Of a stretch of 64,000 nucleotides of DNA, positions 12,144-24,971 are shown piece by piece. The stretch lies in assembly GCF_025698545.1 (NCBI RefSeq), contig NC_068575.1:50973980-51037979 (forward strand), read 5' to 3'. Made by a program: the position numbers and the translations under genes. The first letter of the stretch is position 1; each line of letters starts with the position of its first letter. The notes under the pieces are model-generated. The model was not told the DNA's origin, made no database searches, and saw only the letters and a list, made by a program, of their open reading frames with translations. This DNA is from Gossypium raimondii. Taxonomy: Eukaryota; Streptophyta; Magnoliopsida; Malvales; Malvaceae.

Positions 12144-13372
12144 AAAAACAACTTAATATTTTTTTATTTGTATTACTTTTTAAAAAGTAAAAGAACAACA
12201 AAAAAATTAAAGTATAAAAAATCTATATTACAGCTTAACTGACATCAAATAGAAAATAGAAAGTTAACGAAATGGCCAGTGGCAGTGCATCGAACGGTAG
12301 AGATAATTCGAAGACTCGATTAGAATGTTGGAAAGTTTAGAGATGGAAGTTAAAATTTGATCATAGTTGAAGGACATATGGTGCAACTAATCCTTTTCTC
12401 CTACACAGTAAAAAGGAGCTACTAGTTTTCTTCTGGGCAAAGAAGAGGTCACTAACAACTGGTTAAAAAGAGATCACCTGCATTATGTACCATAGAGCCC
12501 ATGATATGCAACTAGCAACAGTCAAAATTGACCCTTTAACCATTCTCATGCCCAGAGGAAAGTCTTTTCAGGTGAAGCGGGGCAGACCACAAGCTGTGGA
12601 ATGCAGATCCTTTATACAAAGTGATGATGGTGACCCCAGTCTACGATGTTAAGGTCCCAAGAATTTTAGCTATCCCTTGACGGCTTCTTACATCGACTTC
12701 CTCCATCCTGTGTCAAATACATGAAGAAATTTAATGATAATAATAATAAAGGGTTGGTGATATGGAATAAAGAGTCTTATCTACCTGAGTATGATGGCAA
12801 TCACGAAAGTCGAAGAAGACACCCACAGATGCAAACGAATGTTGGAGAAGTGTATCTCAAACTTGCAAAGTAGATGTTCATGGTTAAGCCGACGCTGTCC
12901 TTCCAGCCAGGAGGGGAGGGGGAATAAGAACCAAATCCGTGAGTGTTTCTAGTTTTATGGAAATAAATCTTTTTAAGTCAATATTTGAATTATATATCAA
13001 AAAGCAGAACAGCCTACTCTACCCTATGAGAGAGAGCAAAAATAACTCTAGAACCAGTGCTCGTGTCATCTTTGGCCTTGATATTCTGGAGGACAAAAAG
13101 AAAGATATCAGTTTGACAATGAACAGTGAAGGAAAATGACGGATTTCATGGTGGAGGAATATTTTGCACCCTCCTTTCCAGGAAATAGGCAAAAGGAGAC
13201 ATGACCAAGTCGGCGATGATAAACCGATAAGTTACATAAAGATGAGAATTTAGGCCCTCACTGAATGATGCTTCCACAATGAAGTAGGAATTGTATAACT
13301 TATCTGAGCTGCAACCATACTCAGGTGCGGCATATATCTTGCAAACCTCACCTTTAATGCCCAATATGCCAT
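11070..13372 (-). pseudogene. WAT1-related (EamA/MtN21) transporter pseudogene, copy A of the cluster
   Basis: Relics of most exons of a WAT1-related gene lie in order on the minus strand. Exon 1 is at about 13372-13174, with the frame broken after AQISYT and resuming at EGLNSHLYVTYRF; its donor GT is changed to GA. Exon 2 is near 13085-13022 and exon 3 near 12900-12786. Exon 4 is at 12707-12478 (VDVRSRQGIAKILGTLTS then TAG), with a 2-nt deletion at the conserved HENWVKGS. Exon 5 is near 11600-11500 and exon 6 near 11370-11247. The last exon, near 11215-11070, contains WGKERDQ. Several independent frameshifts and stops make it non-functional. The same exon order in copies B and C shows a shared origin by tandem duplication. 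An expressed non-coding RNA cannot be excluded. Confidence 0.85.
12096..12141. repeat. (ATT)n microsatellite
   Basis: About fifteen perfect ATT units. They lie inside an enlarged intron-like gap of pseudogene A, between the exon 5 and exon 4 relics. Confidence 0.95.
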
Positions 13373-14404
13373 ATTACTGTGTGTTAACTCAAAAACTCTC
13401 TTTTCTCCGTTCTCTTTGCTTATGGGTGGAACAGACATATACAATTGACCCAACCACCAAAGGTTTTATTCTTATAGAATTATAAGCTTATTATATCACA
13501 TCAACAAGTTTCTGAGGACCCGTTATGATATATATATGTTTGAATATATGAGTGTGAGGGTTTTTAATAGGATAAAACATAAAGGTTTTTAGGCCCAAAC
13601 AAATAATAACTCAAATTGAGTGTGAGTTTTACAAATTTGTAAGAACCTAATCTCGTATCAACAAACTCTAAAAATTGATTATGATACAGATGTAAAAACT
13701 TGAACTCATATTTATGAATTTTTGAATCAAAACAGACAACATGTTAGATACGAGTCACTGTATGTAACCCGTGCGTGTAGAGCATCATGTTCTTATTAAA
13801 TTCTTATATAGAAAACTAATAGCCGACTCAACAAAAGTGGAATGGAGAATATTGAAAGAGCATATATGTTTCTTTTTTACAAGACATTCGGGATTTCTTA
13901 GTATGTTTTCCTTTTTATATTATTAGGTCTCCATTCCGAATATTGTCAAAAGCTTCGAATATAAGGAATAATAAACCAAATTTACAAGTTGTAGAACGTG
14001 CATTGAAGTGTAAGCTGCCAAATTAAGTTATTTCAATCTAGGATTGTGACCCTAAACTCCATTGAAATAAACCAAACAAGGGAACATAGCATCTTAGCAT
14101 CTTTTCATATATAGCTATGAGCACTGATATCTCATCTTGCGAAGATAAGTTTTTTAGTGTTAGAATAATTTTGTGTAGGAAAGTAAAAAAAAAAAAAGAA
14201 AGAATAAGTGAATGATTTTAGCAACTTGGAGAACTATATTAGTAAATGATAACCCTTCTTTTTTAATAGGAATTGCAATGGTTTTGCATAGATTGCTGTT
14301 GCCCTAAACCCCTCAAAACACTAAATTCTTATACAATTTGTGATTACTGAAAATGACAAATCAATTTATTTTTCTATGCCAATTCTAATATTCTCTGATG
14401 TCCT
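13373..14404. other. Intergenic spacer between WAT1 copies A and B
   Basis: AT-rich with no supported gene. It holds the upstream remains of copy A and the 3' flank of copy B. The poly-A run near 14190 is the only simple feature. Confidence 0.5.
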
Positions 14405-16145
14405 TCATGGTTCCTCTTTTACTGCCGAAGCTACCTCCTCCTTGTCGGCTACCTTTATCTCCTCTAGCTCTTGGCCCTTGATGTAAGATTCATCTTTTTC
14501 TTTGCCCCACAATAGCAAGTATAAGCCTATGATAACAGTGACTCCACCTAGTATGCTGAGCAATGAAGTCAAAGAGAATTAATGAGCATATGATCCATAG
14601 TTCTTTGCTTTTACAACCTTTTAACTTGTTGAATTGCCATTTCTATTTTTTATTCACCTCTTACCTGCCTGTATACAGTTTTTCACCGAAAACGAAGTAT
14701 GCTAGAACCGCCACTATAAGTGTTTGAAGAGGATTAAACATGGAGACAAAGACTGGCCCTTTCTCCTTCATGCACCATAGTTGAATGAAGATGACAAGCC
14801 CCGAGCCAATAATTCCCTGCCATATTCATTTTCATCCTAGCAGGCCTTAGACTAGAATTTGGAATATATATATCTATGTATGTATATAAACTGTGGTAAT
14901 GGCTATGAAGTTACTTACACAATATGTAATGGCCCAAAAATCAATTCCGAACATTTTGACAGACCAAACACCCGGTTCATGTTGTACTAAAAATGCAAAA
15001 ACAGCTGATTGTGCTCCCCCGATGAAGCTAATCCATGCTGTGAGTGACATTTGAGCTGGATATTTCCTCATAGTAAATGTCTACAAGGAATAAATATAAT
15101 TTTTTTTAAGATAAAAGTTAAGAGATAACTATTACAATCACCTTTTAGTTTTTAGAGAATATATAACCCGTTACCTGCATAATGTACCATGCAGACAATG
15201 TTATGCAGCTAGCAATAGTAAGGATTGACCCTTTAACCCAATTCTCATGAATAGAAAGTCTTTTCATGTGAATCGGAGTACCCCACAAGTTCTGCAGTGC
15301 AGGTCCTTTGTATAAAGTGATGATGGTGACCCCTACCAATGATATGAATGTTCCAAGGATTTTGGCCATCCCACGATGACTCCTTACATCAACCACCTCC
15401 ATCCTGCATCAAGATTATGAAGAATATTGTTCCATGAAATCTCCTTTTTTTCAACTGTTTATAAACTTTTAAGAATACTTATGGATTCCTAGTCTCAAAC
15501 CTGAACAAGATGGCAATTAGAAAAGTCAAAGATGAAACAGTGTTGAACACTGCTGCCACGAACGTTGGAGAAGTGCACCTCATACTTATAAAGAACATGA
15601 TGAAGGTTAAACATATCCTGTTTTCCATCATTAGGAAAAATATGGTAAGAAAAATTGTAGTGCTTTTAATTTTATGTACAAAACCTTTGAATTTCATTAG
15701 CATTACGTAAAAGTGAAAGAGTCGTGATATAGTGCCTACCCCATGAGAGAAACCAAAAATATCTCCAAAAACATTGCTACTGTCAGCTTTGGCCTGGATT
15801 TTCTGCAAAAGAAAGTTAAATCAATTAGGCAGTGTCTAACCGATTTGTTTAAAACAAGTGTGCTCATAACTTAAAAGGGTACAACAAGGTGGAAGTATGG
15901 GTAAGTGTTTGCATAGCCAACCTTTCAAGAAAATAGGCCAAAGGAAACATAAGCAAGCCGGCTAGTATAAATCGATAACTGACATAAACATAAGTGTTTA
16001 GCCCTTGATTGAAGGCAGCTTCTGTAATGAAATACACAATTGCAGACAAAATTTGCACTAGAACCATGCTTAGATGGTGCTTATAGCTAGCAAAATTTGT
16101 CATTAATGTGCCTGCCATATTTTTTGGTTGGGTTACGATGTCCAT
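14405..16145 (-). CDS. WAT1-related protein (nodulin MtN21/EamA-like transporter), intact copy B
   Basis: The family comprises ten-helix membrane transporters of the drug/metabolite transporter superfamily; the founder WAT1 exports auxin from the vacuole. The substrate of this copy is unknown. Exons on the minus strand are 16145-15922, 15802-15740, 15617-15501, 15403-15175, 15080-14919, 14816-14665 and 14555-14405. All have GT-AG borders and join to 1098 nt, or 365 aa, normal for the family. Visible signatures are EAAFNQGLNTYVYVSYRF and MFPLAYFLER (first EamA domain), TSPTFVAAVFNTVSSLTF, VDVRSHRGMAKILGT, YPAQMSLTAW, and MKEKGPVFVSMFNPLQTL (second EamA domain). The tail is short and acidic/lysine-rich after LLLWGKEKDE. 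The start MDIVTQPKNMAGT aligns with its paralogues, and longer upstream frames are not conserved. It is the only unbroken member of the cluster. Confidence 0.93.
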
Positions 16146-17057
16146 GCTGCTTCTTTCTCTTCGCTTATAAATAAAGCTCCAAAGGCATCTAGAAACTGTT
16201 GCTGAAAATGATATAAAATTCTGTCGCACTGCATATAGATATGCTCGGGATATATAATATACATATGCTTGGGTGTTTTATCTTGTAAGAATAATTTTTC
16301 TGCGTGAAATTTTGTGGTGCAGAATGCCATATGCAGTTTTTAATTAATGGCTGCGCCAATGTACAAGGATTAAAATTAATAATAGAGTATCCTTGTTTAA
16401 AAAAAAAAAACTGGGATTTGTATTATTTTAGCTAACACTGAAAGGTACAAATATGTAAAGAAAAAAATATATATGAACAAGCAAGAGAATTAATTTTCCC
16501 ATTAGAGCAAGTGTAGTGAAAAGCCTATAATAAAAAAACGTCAAAGAATTTGAGCTAAACCAAACAAAGTAAAAAAAAAAAAAAAAAAACTGTTACATCA
16601 GGAGGATTAGTCTGTAGTAAAAGGGACACCAGAAGATGTTAGTATCATTCATTGGTATAGCCTTTTAGTTACACTCGTCATCTTGCAAAGTGAATTCTGA
16701 AGTGCTTAGAATAATACCGTGTACAGCAAGCCTTTTTTTTTTTTTGGGGGGGGGGGGGTGGTGGTTTTTGACAATCTATGTATCCTCTTCAATGGATTTG
16801 AAAAGTTTAGAGCACTACTTAGGTAATGATTATTAAAATGTTAATAAGTAAATATTCTTCAAATCTCTTCCTTTTCTTCCCCACCATTTTGCTTTTTTTA
16901 AGGAGTAGAACTTCTTGGTGCTCTCTCAAACCTCAAATGTTGACTGTATTAGCAATTTTAAAAAGCTGTATCTTTTGGCTAGTTACGTTGGTCCATTTCT
17001 TTTCATTAAAGAATGAAATGGAAATCTAGGTCTAAAACTTTATGCGATTGTGTAGCG
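16146..17057. other. Upstream region of WAT1 copy B, with homopolymer runs
   Basis: The promoter side of copy B. It includes poly-A near 16570-16590 and a poly-T/poly-G run at about 16733-16757. No other gene was seen. Confidence 0.5.
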
Positions 17058-18485
17058 AATTCTGTAATACCTTCTATTTGACCTAAATCACCGAGTCTGG
17101 ATATTATATGTTATGGCATACAAACACTTAGCATAAAATTTAAATAATCTGCCTATGATCCTTTTTCAATATATTTATTTTTGTATTATTAAATATTTTC
17201 TGAATAAAAGAAATAAAGAAAACATCTAAGAATACAACAGACTCTTCAAATAATGTAAGATGTTACAACACAAAAGTTCATTTAAGACAGACTATTCTTA
17301 GCGTAGTATACTATACGCCCTACTCCTAAGATATCCTTTGTATGCATAATAACCCAACTCGCCATTTCCTTGACGCATTCCTAACTTGGTCCCTACTGGC
17401 AAACTCAATCTCACAACAGAACTTGAAACAAAAACAAACATTTTGTAAGTTCACGCAAACTTAGTGAGTTTTTAGCACAGAATACCTTGGAACCTTTCTA
17501 GTTGAATTCCTCATCTTACAAATTCTAGATCACATCTCTGTCCTTGGCGGATACTTTCATAATATCTTATATATACCTATATGCCAGCTACCATACTTAA
17601 CGTACCAACTCCCGCTTCACCTCTTGGCTAACTCTAGATCTTACAAGATGATACATATCTTATTCCTTCCTAGTACAACAAAGGTATCTCCCAGAATAAT
17701 ATTTATACAAAGTCCACTTTCAATGAATTCATCTTCAAACAAACACTAAATATTTTTTTTTCCAGAATGGTTATTCATACTACTCTTTGGCAGATAACTA
17801 CTAATTGATCTTACATTTGGGGGATTCTCATACTAAATTTGATAACTAACAAACTATAAATTAGATCATATCCTGAATCAAACCCAAATCAGATTCATAC
17901 TGATGATGAAACATTCTAGATCATCCAAAAGAACTCCAAACGTCTATGTTACATAACACAAGAACGCCTAAATTGACAAACAACTCAGATTCCAGTTAAA
18001 CTTAGAATGAGACATGAAACTATTCAAATATGACGAATACCAGATAACTCAGATTTCATCTCTACATAGTGTAGACAAACTTAGACCAACAAACATTTAT
18101 ACCTTTCATAACTACAAATATGACAATACCCTATACTAACAGAATACTATGGTGGATTCTGTCTTTAGAAATACCGATACATACTTTCTTTCAGGAAATG
18201 TCCCTTTAAAACTCATTGAATTTCATCACTAGACTAACCAACCAAGTTACCTTTAGACATATCAGATCATTATCATAGAATTATCTATAGAAAAAATCTC
18301 GAAACCTACTCGAATCTTGCCACAATGGCGGATAACCAGATTCTTTAATATAAACATCATTGAATAAGCCACATACGCGTTATGGGATTTGCCATAGAGG
18401 CAATACAGAATACGTCACTAAGGCTTAGCAGATCATGCCACACAGAGTCACATGTTTACTGTCCCGACGAATTTTTACAGAAGAT

Positions 18486-18810
18486 GTCATGGGTTTCTCC
18501 CTCATGGACTTATACATATCTTCATGTCGTGATCTTTCAGTCTGATTTACATTTCACCGAAAGCATCACCATGAATATTATCATTATCATATTATGTCAT
18601 GGGTCTCAACCACATGGACTTACACATTCTCATGTCGTGATCTGACAGTTCAATTTTCATTTCACTGGAGACATCACCATGAGTGTTTTCGTAATCATAT
18701 TATACCATGGGTCTCAGCTACATAGACTTCCACATATCTTCTTATCGTGACTTGCCAGTCTGGTTAGCAATATAACTGTCATATTAGAGGCATCACAAAT
18801 GGATGTTTTA
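18486..18810 (+). repeat. Three diverged tandem copies of a ~109-bp unit
   Basis: Units start near 18486, 18596 and 18704. Each has CATGGGT(C/T)TC, then ATGGACTTA/ATAGACTTC, then (C/T)ATGTCGTGA and CATCACCATGA. They lie in the presumed old LTR. Confidence 0.8.
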
Positions 18811-20489
18811 CTCAGAAGTTACTTAACTAGATTTGTTCACATATCTGATTGATTTTCACATTCTCATATCAAATTTCAAATGCATTCTTACCATTTAACT
18901 TCTTATTCAAACAGTACTTCATACATATCATCTTTACACATTCAGAATCTTTACAATACTTCGCATACACACTTACTAGTTATTCGAGATATTATTATCA
19001 TATATATATATCTACTTGAACAATTCACATGCAAGAGTTAGGGTAGAGACTCACCTGATACTCACCTATACTGTAGCTTGGAGTTCCAAACTTGAACATT
19101 CTTCTCGAACCAATAGTAGCAGCAACTGTTAAAAAGAACATGGGTTCACCATTAAAAAACATTTTCAGATAATTCGCTATCATCTCAACTACAGACGACC
19201 TGTAATAGCCCAACTTTCAGTGGTGTCAGAAACAGTGGTTTGGGGCCACCAAATTCGGCCAATAAACTCGTAAATTTTATTATTTAATATTTACAAGTCA
19301 AATATAGTTTTAAATAGATTTTTGAATTAGTAATTTATGTCTTATAATGAATTATTAGGTTCGAGTGATGAAACCCTAGTTCAAGTGGTTTTAGAAAATG
19401 AGGTATCAATACCTCGTTTCTATAAACTGAGCCATAAATACTTTTATAAATATTTACGAAGCGTCAATAAGGTGGCATTAAAGTTTTGTTGAAAAATTTT
19501 AACGTTTTGATAGTTAATTAATTAAAATGACTAAATTGAAAAAGGTGTATAACTTGCTAATTATAATAATTAAGTGATTAAATGGCTTGATTAATAAAAA
19601 AGGAAGGCTTTTCTTCTCCAAATTTTGGTTTAAAACAGACAAGGGAGAAAGCTCAAGCTGGTTTTTAATTTTTCTGCCTCATGTGAGTTCAATTCTTACT
19701 CGTTTCTTGTAATTTTTATGTTTTTGAGATTGTTGCAATTAAGTCCAACTAAATCTTACTTTAGTTTTTGATTTTGTTCAAGATTTTGGATGTTTCCATT
19801 GATGAATCTATATGATTTTTTATGCTAAATGATGAATTTGATATATTAGTTGTTAATTAAAAGTATTTTGTTAAGTGATTTTGATGAATTTTTCGATTAA
19901 GGACTAATTTGTTAAATTAGTAAAAATACAAGGATTTGTTATGAAATTATTGAAAAATGGGCTTTATTGAATGCCATGAATATTTTTATAGCTTTTATTT
20001 GTATTAAAATGGTTAATTTGCATGTTTTGGGTTCGGGGACTAAATTGAATAAAAGTAAACCTTTAGGGTAATTTTGTAAAATGTTAAAATGACCAAATTT
20101 CATGAAATGAATTATTTTACTGTCTAAATTAATATATTGAATGAAATTATTAATTTAGATCAAGATCGTGTGGAAAATCAAGGAAAATAGAAAATTACCA
20201 AAAAGCCCCTGAACTTTGGTATTTCTGCAATTTAGCCAAGTAAGTTCGTATGAACTTTATTCTGTATAATTTTGATTAAATTGAATGTTAATATGTGATT
20301 ATATTGTGAGTAAATCAATATATATGTGTTAGTATGCAATTTATTGTGTTATAAAACAACGTAAATTCAAAGACATGCAACAAGTACTAAGTCCTGTTTG
20401 AACCTTAGAAAATTGATGGATACAAATTATATTTCATTAAGGGTTCCCAATTGGTTGTGATCCTGCATATGTTGCGGACACACCACAGC

Positions 20490-20710
20490 TCTTATGAGTG
20501 TCCCGATATTTGGCTTTCACGAGCTTCCCGATAATTAGCTCACATGAGCTTCCCGATTAATGGCTCTCCTGAGCTTTCCGATATTGGATCGCATGAGCTT
20601 CTCGATTACGGCTCTTATGAGCTTCCTATTACATGGCTCACATGAGATTCCCGTTATATGGCTCGAAAGAGCTTCACATTTACATGCTCGTACGAGCATA
20701 CATGTACCTA
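20490..20710 (+). repeat. Degenerate ~23-bp tandem array within the solo LTR
   Basis: About nine imperfect units of the form GGCTC(A/T)CATGAGCTTCCCGAT. Each carries the GCTC...GAGC inverted core, so a transcript could fold into short hairpins. Confidence 0.85.
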
Positions 20711-21019
20711 AATTGACGGATTACGGTTTTGTACACTTTGTGTGTACTACCTGTGTATCCAATGATATTCTAAATGGTTCAACGGGTAATGTTCTGTTAT
20801 GAGGCAATATGAGTTCGATACGAACTATTACCGAAATATATATATACGAAATATATGGAAATGATGGTACATAATATATTGATATAATGAAATGAATTAT
20901 ATATGTTTATGAAGAAACGGTAAGAGAATGATATGTATCATGACATGTACATATATGAATATTTTTTATATGTTGATACAAGTTATGTAAGTTGAGATGA
21001 GTAATAAACTCAAGTGTGA

Positions 21020-22210
21020 TGATGCGAGTCTTAAGGCACAATTTCAGACCCATAAATGTGATGGGTTCACACTACCTCAAGGCCTAACAACAATGTCAAA
21101 AGGCTAAGCAAATCAAATCAGGACTAGATCAAAGACAAGATTCGAGGATGAATCTTCTTGCGGAAAGGGAGAATTATACATGCACAAATGGGGTGGAATT
21201 TATTAGATTCCAATCATCAAAACTGCCAATTTCAGGCTTGGGAACTCAGCAGACTTGCGACTACTTTTTGGATGGGATCCTGGCATTTTTGGGTTGAGAT
21301 GTCTCATGGCATTTGAAGATCTATCTCTTAGCTTCGAAACACATTTTGAATCACTCAATTTTGAGTTCGGGAGCTCAAGTTATTACCGTTTTAGTGAAGA
21401 CTGCGCGAGCAGAATTTTTGAACGGGATTATGACGGGAATTACGAATTTCGTGCTTTTAATTCGAGTTTAAATCATATTGAGTTCGAGTTTTAGACTTAA
21501 TTTTTATTATATATGAGCCCAATATTATATTTTTCAGATCTTATTATTTTATTATTATTTTATTCTTAATTTTTTATAATTATTAAGTATTTCAAGTTAT
21601 TTAGGAGTTTTATGTTAACAAGAAAATTTAGTTTAAAACTACTTCTTGTTTAGATTAAATTAGAGTTCTAGTATACTTAAGAGTTTTATTTAGATTTATT
21701 TAGCTAGCTTATATATAGGCATTTGCATTGTACACAATTCATTCAATTCATTATTATTCTATTTCTCTTTTGAGTTAATAAATCCTCTCTGGTTTTTCTT
21801 TTTAAGAATTTCTCTTGAGTTTCTTTTAGAAGAGTTTTAACAATCTTTTTAGATTGTGGGGATCATCTTCAAACTTTTTCTTGCCAAGGTTTCTATCTTG
21901 GAGGGGAAATTAGAGCTGCTTGAAGGGGGTAATGGATTTTTCGTGTTTCCAAGGTTTATTAGGACTCCTACACGCCACATTCTATCTTTCCATTTATCTT
22001 CTTTATTCGCTTCCTTAATCTTTGATTTATTATTTTATTTTAGTTATTTATTTTAAATTTTTTTATCTGACTTGGATTCAATTTCTTTTCAGGTTGTGTC
22101 AAAATCTAAAATTCTTTCTGAACGTTTAGAGCCCTAAGTCAAATCTGTGACTTTGACAAATTTTACAATTCGCTTTTGCGTTCATCCATCTCATCATTTT
22201 TCATGTGACA
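21020..22210 (+). mobile_element. 3' fragment of a Gypsy element nested in the solo LTR
   Basis: Bases 21120-21170 read as a Gypsy polyprotein C-terminus (DSRMNLLAEREN). They are followed by a purine-rich stretch (GCGGAAAGGGAGAA) that suits a polypurine tract. LTR-like sequence then runs to about 22200. The 5' part of the element is missing and the exact edges are unresolved. The flanking sequence on both sides fits the surrounding LTR. Confidence 0.5.
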
Positions 22211-23389
22211 TGTCGAGAAAATAAGTTTATCAATGTTGAATTTATATGAAATATGTGCAAGTACGCTAACAAGTGTTGCTGTTGATGCTTAGGCAAGTGC
22301 CAAGCTATTGGTTGAATGGTAATATCTTTATTTATATGATGCATTGAAATGGTAAGTACTCAAGAGAAAATATGCTAGTGCTAATGAAATAGTGGTAAGG
22401 TTTAAATTGTGCAATTTCTTATTAAATGACTTATCATGGGATTAATTCGAGAAAGGCCATGTGTAAATGCACTAGCTTGTGGCTATGGTTGAATGATATG
22501 CTTATGACTTGAGTATGGAAAGTAAAAAAGTGCAAACGAAAATAAAGAAATTTAAAAGAGTTTAAAGTTGTTTAAAATCCTACTGAGCTAGAGATAATAT
22601 GTATAAGTGATGTTGTGGATTTATTCATCTTATGAGTTGATGAATATAGCTTTATGAGTATTGAGGTATTAATATTGGGTTATTCATGATATGTATAAAT
22701 TTCATATTTGAAATGAATTGATATGATTAAAGTTTATACGAGCATACTAAGCATTCATTGCTTATGTAATTGTTTTTATTTACTTTTCAAATTATTGGAA
22801 GCTCGATCGGGTTAGAATTTTGTCGGAGTTATATCACACTATCCATCGATTCTATTGGTACTTTTAGATGTTTTGATTTTGGTTATAATGGCATGTATAG
22901 GTATTTTGGTTAATGTTGGCCTTTATGAGTTTTGTTAATATTAGCCACTTGTTTGGTTTGTGTTTTGGCACATTTTGGTTTGTGCATATTTGCCTTATAA
23001 GGTTGATGTGTGGGTTGATTTATGGTTGTATAGTGAAAGGTAAAATGTTAGCTAAATGTGCATTTATATGCATGTGTTTTGGTATGTTTTGGTAGGTAAG
23101 TGACTTGGTTTGAAATAATGTAAATTAGCTTAGTAAACCTTGGGTACAATTATGCATATAAGTTAGTTGTACATATGAATACACTGAATACATGAACACA
23201 CAAGTTATAATCTATCATCTGAGGTGCCTGAAGGAATATGGATTGTATGTAAAGATATTATATATTTAAGGCTTGATTTTTACTTGTTTTGGATGCTATA
23301 ATATGACTTGTTTATATGAATGATGATAGTTGTAGATACATGTCTTGTTGAGTGAGAAAAATAGCTTATAAAATAGCCTGTTTTCATCC

Positions 23390-23550
23390 ACACGGGCAGA
23401 GACACGGGCGTGTGTCTCAACTGTGTGTGACACACGGCTAAGTGACTCGGCCATGTGTCCTTTGTATCTTTTAAAGAATGCAAATCAGTGAGTTACACGA
23501 CCTTAGACACGGGCATTTCTCTTGACCGTGTGAGTCACACGGCCATGTGA
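23390..23550 (+). repeat. ACACGG/CCGTGT-rich degenerate repeat in the LTR
   Basis: Repeated CACACGG, ACACGGGCGTGTG and GACTCGGCCATGTGT motifs are seen. Similar arrays occur at 32530-32900 and at the right end of the window. Confidence 0.7.
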
Positions 23551-24424
23551 CCCCTACAGTGTTGAAAATATTAAATGTTTTCGAAAAATTTTCTGAGTTT
23601 CCTATTTAGTCCTGATTTGTTTCTAATGTGTATTTTGAGTCTCGCGGGCTCATATAAGGAACAATATGTATGATTTTGATTGGTTTTTAACATGAATGAT
23701 ATATGATATGAAATGTTTTCATTTCATATCTATTTGATTTATAAACTCCGGTAATGCTTTGTAACCCTGTTTCGGCGACGAATTCAGATTAAGGGTATTA
23801 CACGACCCCCCATGCAGGGTCTCTTATTCATATCATTTTGTTTAAACGCTTCTTAATAGCATTATTCTTTTAAAAACTTAACATGTAGAGCTATCAGATT
23901 TACCATGAGGTGGAACACCTACTGAATAATTCAAAAACCAGAAAATAATATTGAAGGAAGAAAAACCATCCAGGCAAACTCTTCTCACCACATATATATA
24001 CACTCTGTTCCCCTCAGTGGAACTTCACAAGTGTCAATTGTATCCATAATTTATCCTAATAAATGGCCTACAAAATTCGAGAGAAATATAAATAAAGATC
24101 CTGTATATATGCTATTTGACTAGTCAAGTCAGTTGGCTCCTAATCAGATCACATTATAAAACCCAATTAGCACAGTGCTCAGGCAAACTGGACCTATTAT
24201 ACATTTGGCAGTAATTCTCACCAGGCTCACTCTTCGCTTGTCATACTATTTTCTTAAATAGCATAATACCCTGAAATAAAGTCTTTAATTACTTCTACGG
24301 CGGATATTTTACACCAAACTCTAATCCGCTAGAAGACTGTAAATTGGCGGATTATACTAAGTCAAACAAATAATTTCAACTTTACACGTCTTCTTCTCGA
24401 AGCCATCAGATTTAGGGTGTGAAA

Positions 24425-24971
24425 AATCAGATTTTTGTGACTGTAATCAAGATGTGGTTTCACTCACATGTTTCAAACACCAGGCCATATATTTTAATTT
24501 GTATAAATTAGAAAGTGAGATAGTCTTGGATAAGAAAGTTCCAGATTATAAGATTCTCTTATTCTTAATACCAATCCACTAAAAGCGCAGGTTCTGTAGA
24601 AATCTCCCTTGAACCCACCTCCATGTTGGTTCCTTAAGGATTCCAAAGGGCAAGGGACAACTTGTTTTTGGGTGCAATCTTTAATGGAGTCTTTGTTTAG
24701 TTATGAGTCCAAAACAAAAAAAAAAAAACAAAAAAGAAAAGACACAGGCTTTGGATTGTAGAAGTGTATTTGACCTTGATCATCATGTTTGATTACAACA
24801 ATGCAAATTCCACATTAAATTATAAACAAACATAGATATAAGTTGTTCTTTTTAATACTTGACAGTGCTCTCTGGGCTTAATTTACTTCTCCTGCAAGCT
24901 ACTAAAAGTAAGTCAAATTCATTTGCTATGGCATGCCATCCTCTTTTGTCCGAAGCCATTTTATGTTTCCT
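24425..24971. other. 3' flank of WAT1 copy C
   Basis: AT-rich sequence between the LTR and the stop codon of copy C. It probably includes the former 3' untranslated region. No gene was seen. Confidence 0.45.

Larger units (their letters stand above)
19201..23802 (+). mobile_element. Solo LTR of a Gypsy-type retrotransposon with perfect target duplication
   Basis: The element starts TGTAATAGCCCAACTTTCAG and ends AAGGGTATTACA. It is flanked by perfect 5-bp duplications CGACC (19196-19200 and 23803-23807). No internal region matching this LTR is present, so it is a solo LTR left by recombination. Its 4.6 kb includes a foreign insertion near 21.0-22.2 kb. It also contains a degenerate tandem array at 20490-20710 and ACACGG-type repeats at 23390-23550. 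It lies between WAT1 copies B and C. Confidence 0.9.
17063..24424. mobile_element. Candidate old solo LTR (Gypsy type) carrying a younger nested LTR
   Basis: TGTAATACCTTCTATTTGACC at 17063 resembles the start of plant Gypsy LTRs. A possible end, GGGTGTGAAA, lies at about 24424. The flanking five bases are AATTC (17058-17062) and AATCA (24425-24429), four of five matching. Removing the nested LTR at 19201-23802 leaves about 2.75 kb, a plausible LTR size. No coding frame survives in these parts. The right boundary is uncertain, so the outline is inference. Confidence 0.4.

Noticed and set aside
24425-24811. Alternative right end of the old LTR near 24805 with a perfect AATTC
   Set aside because: The preceding bases (ACAATGCA) do not look like the LTR end of this family, and a 5-base match within 1 kb is expected by chance.
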